Source: JAGHKQ01 sp041920565
GTDB taxonomy: Bacteria > Bacillota > Bacilli > Bacillales > Bacillaceae_G
NCBI GenBank assembly: GCA_041920565.1
Contig: JBHGXS010000132.1
Span: 1-6,598 of the forward strand
Direction: 5' to 3'
Length of the DNA stretch: 6,598 nucleotides
Shown here in pieces: positions 5,362-6,598 of this stretch. A program made the position numbers and the translations under genes. The notes beneath the pieces were generated by a model. The model worked only from the letters and a program-made list of their open reading frames with translations, did not search any database and was not told the origin of the DNA. The number at the start of each line of letters is the position of its first letter. Within the stretch, counting starts at the first letter, position 1.

Positions 5362-5815
5362 GTGGGGAAAAAGAAGAAAAACAACAAGATAAAGAAGAAA
5401 GAAGGAATTCGTAACGCTTTGGATTTCAAAAATGCGGCTGTTCAGTTTTATGAACAGAGTTTTGGAGCAGCAATTCTGTTCCTAAAAGAAGATATTTTTG
5501 CTTGGACAAATGATTTAAATGAAGAATTGGTGATCGAAGCCATGAAAATTGCTTTAGAAAAAGATATACATAATTTTGCCTATGTAAAAAGCATTTTACG
5601 TGATTGGCATGCTAATAATATTACTACACCAGAAGAAGTAAAGAGAAAATGATCTGCTTTTCAAAAGAAAAAAGCAATCCCATATCGTTCGCAAAGCTCC
5701 GGTTCCCGATTGGCTTTCCCCTGCTTACGAGGCAAAGCAAGTCATGGATGCTGCAGTAGACGAACAATGAAAGCAATTGGAGCAAGCTTTAGCAAAATAT
5801 AAACGCCGGTACTAA
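5362..5815 (+). pseudogene. DnaD-domain replication protein remnant
   Basis: The first frame (5362-5649) encodes a recognisable DnaD/DnaB C-terminal domain: FYEQSFGAAI, then WTNDLNEELVIEAMKIALEK, FAYVKSILRDWHANNI and TTPEEVK. These match the FYE.NFG, W..DL..ELV..A...A and Y...IL..W...I.T.EEV pattern. A stop at 5650 cuts it off, but the adjacent frame (from 5642) carries on with VRKAPVPDWLSPAYEAKQV and, after an in-frame TGA at 5768-5770, KQLEQALAKYKRRY, ending at 5813-5815. That tail is typical of DnaD-like proteins. So there is one frameshift near 5645 and one nonsense codon. The N-terminal winged-helix domain is absent; the preceding frame (about 5281-5360, NGKIKNDRIREIVFEYIQAW) is not recognised. 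GTG at 5362 has no ribosome site. Phage or chromosomal DnaD paralogues load the replicative helicase; the source could be a lost prophage. Confidence 0.68.
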
Positions 5816-5910
5816 TCCATATGTCTTTTATCATTATCATAGTTGTACAATAGTAAAGGATGGACACAAAATATTCACATTCATTTTCGTTCTGTCTTTA
5901 CACCATTCTT

Positions 5911-5919
5911 TGGTACAAT
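5911..5919 (+). promoter_or_regulatory. Extended -10 promoter of ccdA
   Basis: TGGTACAAT contains TG at the extended -10 position plus TACAAT (one mismatch to TATAAT). The -35 region at 17 bases (TCTGTC) is poor, as is common for extended -10 promoters in Bacillus. The start site would fall near 5926, giving a leader of about 22 bases before the ATG at 5948. Confidence 0.6.
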
Positions 5920-5947
5920 AGGAAAGGGGAATGAGAGGAGAGATTAT

Positions 5948-6598
5948 ATGCAGGATATTAATGTCTTTTTAGCGTTCGGAGCAGGATTTTTATCATTTAT
6001 TTCGCCGTGCTGTTTACCGCTGTATCCGGCTTTCTTATCGTACATTACCGGGGTTTCAGTATCGGAATTAAAAGAAGATAACGGAATGCTGCAAAAGCGA
6101 AGCATGCTACATACTGCGTTTTTCTTATTGGGCTTTTCAGCTATTTTTATCGCGCTTGGATTTGGCACATCTTTAATCGGAGAGTTTTTTACCTCATATC
6201 AGGATTTGCTGCGTCAATTAGGCGCCATTTTTATCGTTGTATTGGGATTGGTGATCGTTGGTATATTCCAGCCGAAGTTTTTAATGAAAGACCGCAAGAT
6301 TACTTTTAAAAGCCGTCCGTCCGGCTATTTCGGATCCGCGCTCATCGGACTTGCATTCGCAGCGGGCTGGACACCCTGTACAGGACCGATTTTAGTATCT
6401 GTCATCGCTTTGGCTGCTACCAATCCGGAATCAGCATTTCTGTATATGATGGCTTACACGCTTGGATTTGCTATTCCATTCTTTATCTTGTCGTTCTTCA
6501 TCGGCAAAATGAACTGGATTAAGCGAAACAGCAGCAAGCTCGTAAAAATCGGCGGATATGTGATGATTTTTATGGGTGTGCTGTTATACTTTGATGCT
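5948..6598 (+). CDS. ccdA: Cytochrome c biogenesis thiol-disulfide transporter CcdA (3' end outside window)
   Basis: The first 217 codons of CcdA, open to the window edge; the family is usually about 235 residues, so roughly 20 are missing. CcdA is a six-helix plasma-membrane protein of the DsbD/CcdA family. It passes reducing equivalents from cytoplasmic thioredoxin to extracytoplasmic thiol-disulfide proteins, for cytochrome c maturation (ResA) and, in spore formers, for spore cortex synthesis (StoA). Visible signatures are GAGFLSFISPCCLPLYP (11-27), containing Cys21-Cys22, and AFAAGWTPCTGP (136-147), containing Cys144, the redox-active cysteines of helices 1 and 4. SYITGVSV and RQLGAIFIV.LGLVIVGIFQP are almost as I recall them in B. 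subtilis CcdA. The ATG at 5948 has AGAGGAG at 5934-5940. It does not depend on the broken DnaD gene upstream, since it has its own promoter. Confidence 0.95.
   Translation, partial: MQDINVFLAFGAGFLSFISPCCLPLYPAFLSYITGVSVSELKEDNGMLQKRSMLHTAFFLLGFSAIFIALGFGTSLIGEFFTSYQDLLRQLGAIFIVVLGLVIVGIFQPKFLMKDRKITFKSRPSGYFGSALIGLAFAAGWTPCTGPILVSVIALAATNPESAFLYMMAYTLGFAIPFFILSFFIGKMNWIKRNSSKLVKIGGYVMIFMGVLLYFDA

Noticed and set aside
5204..5392. 62-codon frame spanning the terminator
   Set aside because: It contains the terminator hairpin of the spore gene and lacks a ribosome site. Only its last third looks protein-like, and it may belong to the DnaD remnant.
1..6598. CRISPR array, tRNA, rRNA, insertion sequence or toxin-antitoxin module
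   Set aside because: I searched by eye on both strands and found no regularly spaced repeats, no cloverleaf, no transposase motifs and no convincing small gene pair.

Overview
The window looks like a chromosomal segment from an endospore-forming member of the Bacillaceae. Base composition is AT-rich, Shine-Dalgarno sequences are strong (AGGAGG-type), and all recognisable genes lie on the + strand. The encoded proteins (a YheI/YheH-type ABC exporter, a GerPA/GerPF-family spore protein and a CcdA very like that of Bacillus) all point the same way. Family calls come from recognising motifs by eye; no database search was run.

Layout. (1) 1-2326: the 3' end of yheI-like and all of yheH-like, an ATGA-overlapping pair encoding an asymmetric heterodimeric ABC exporter, closed by an intrinsic terminator. 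(2) 2327-2617: gene-free sequence with small inverted repeats. (3) 2618-4108: a well-formed sigma-A promoter with an 18-bp palindromic operator on its start site. It drives what looks like a collapsed acyl-CoA/lipid catabolic operon: N-terminal scraps of an acyl-CoA dehydrogenase, a short-chain dehydrogenase and an AMP-forming acyl-CoA synthetase, followed by one intact NADPH:quinone oxidoreductase-like gene. (4) 4108-4702: a remnant of a molybdopterin oxidoreductase, abutting the quinone reductase stop codon, then the C-terminal part of a SAM-dependent methyltransferase broken by two opposite frameshifts. (5) 4703-5283: a candidate sigma-K promoter, an intact small GerPA/GerPF-family gene and its terminator. 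(6) 5284-5815: a decayed DnaD-domain gene with one frameshift and one nonsense codon. (7) 5911-6598: an extended -10 promoter and the first 217 codons of ccdA, cut by the window edge.

The main message is a pseudogene graveyard of about 3.5 kb between two ordinary loci (the ABC exporter and ccdA). At least six unrelated gene remnants lie there, with only two intact genes among them. I see no transposase, integrase, CRISPR array, tRNA or rRNA. The window does not show a clear new molecular system. The best leads are the preserved promoter/operator of a dead operon, the surviving oxidoreductase it may still control, and the sporulation promoter in front of an orphan spore-protein gene.
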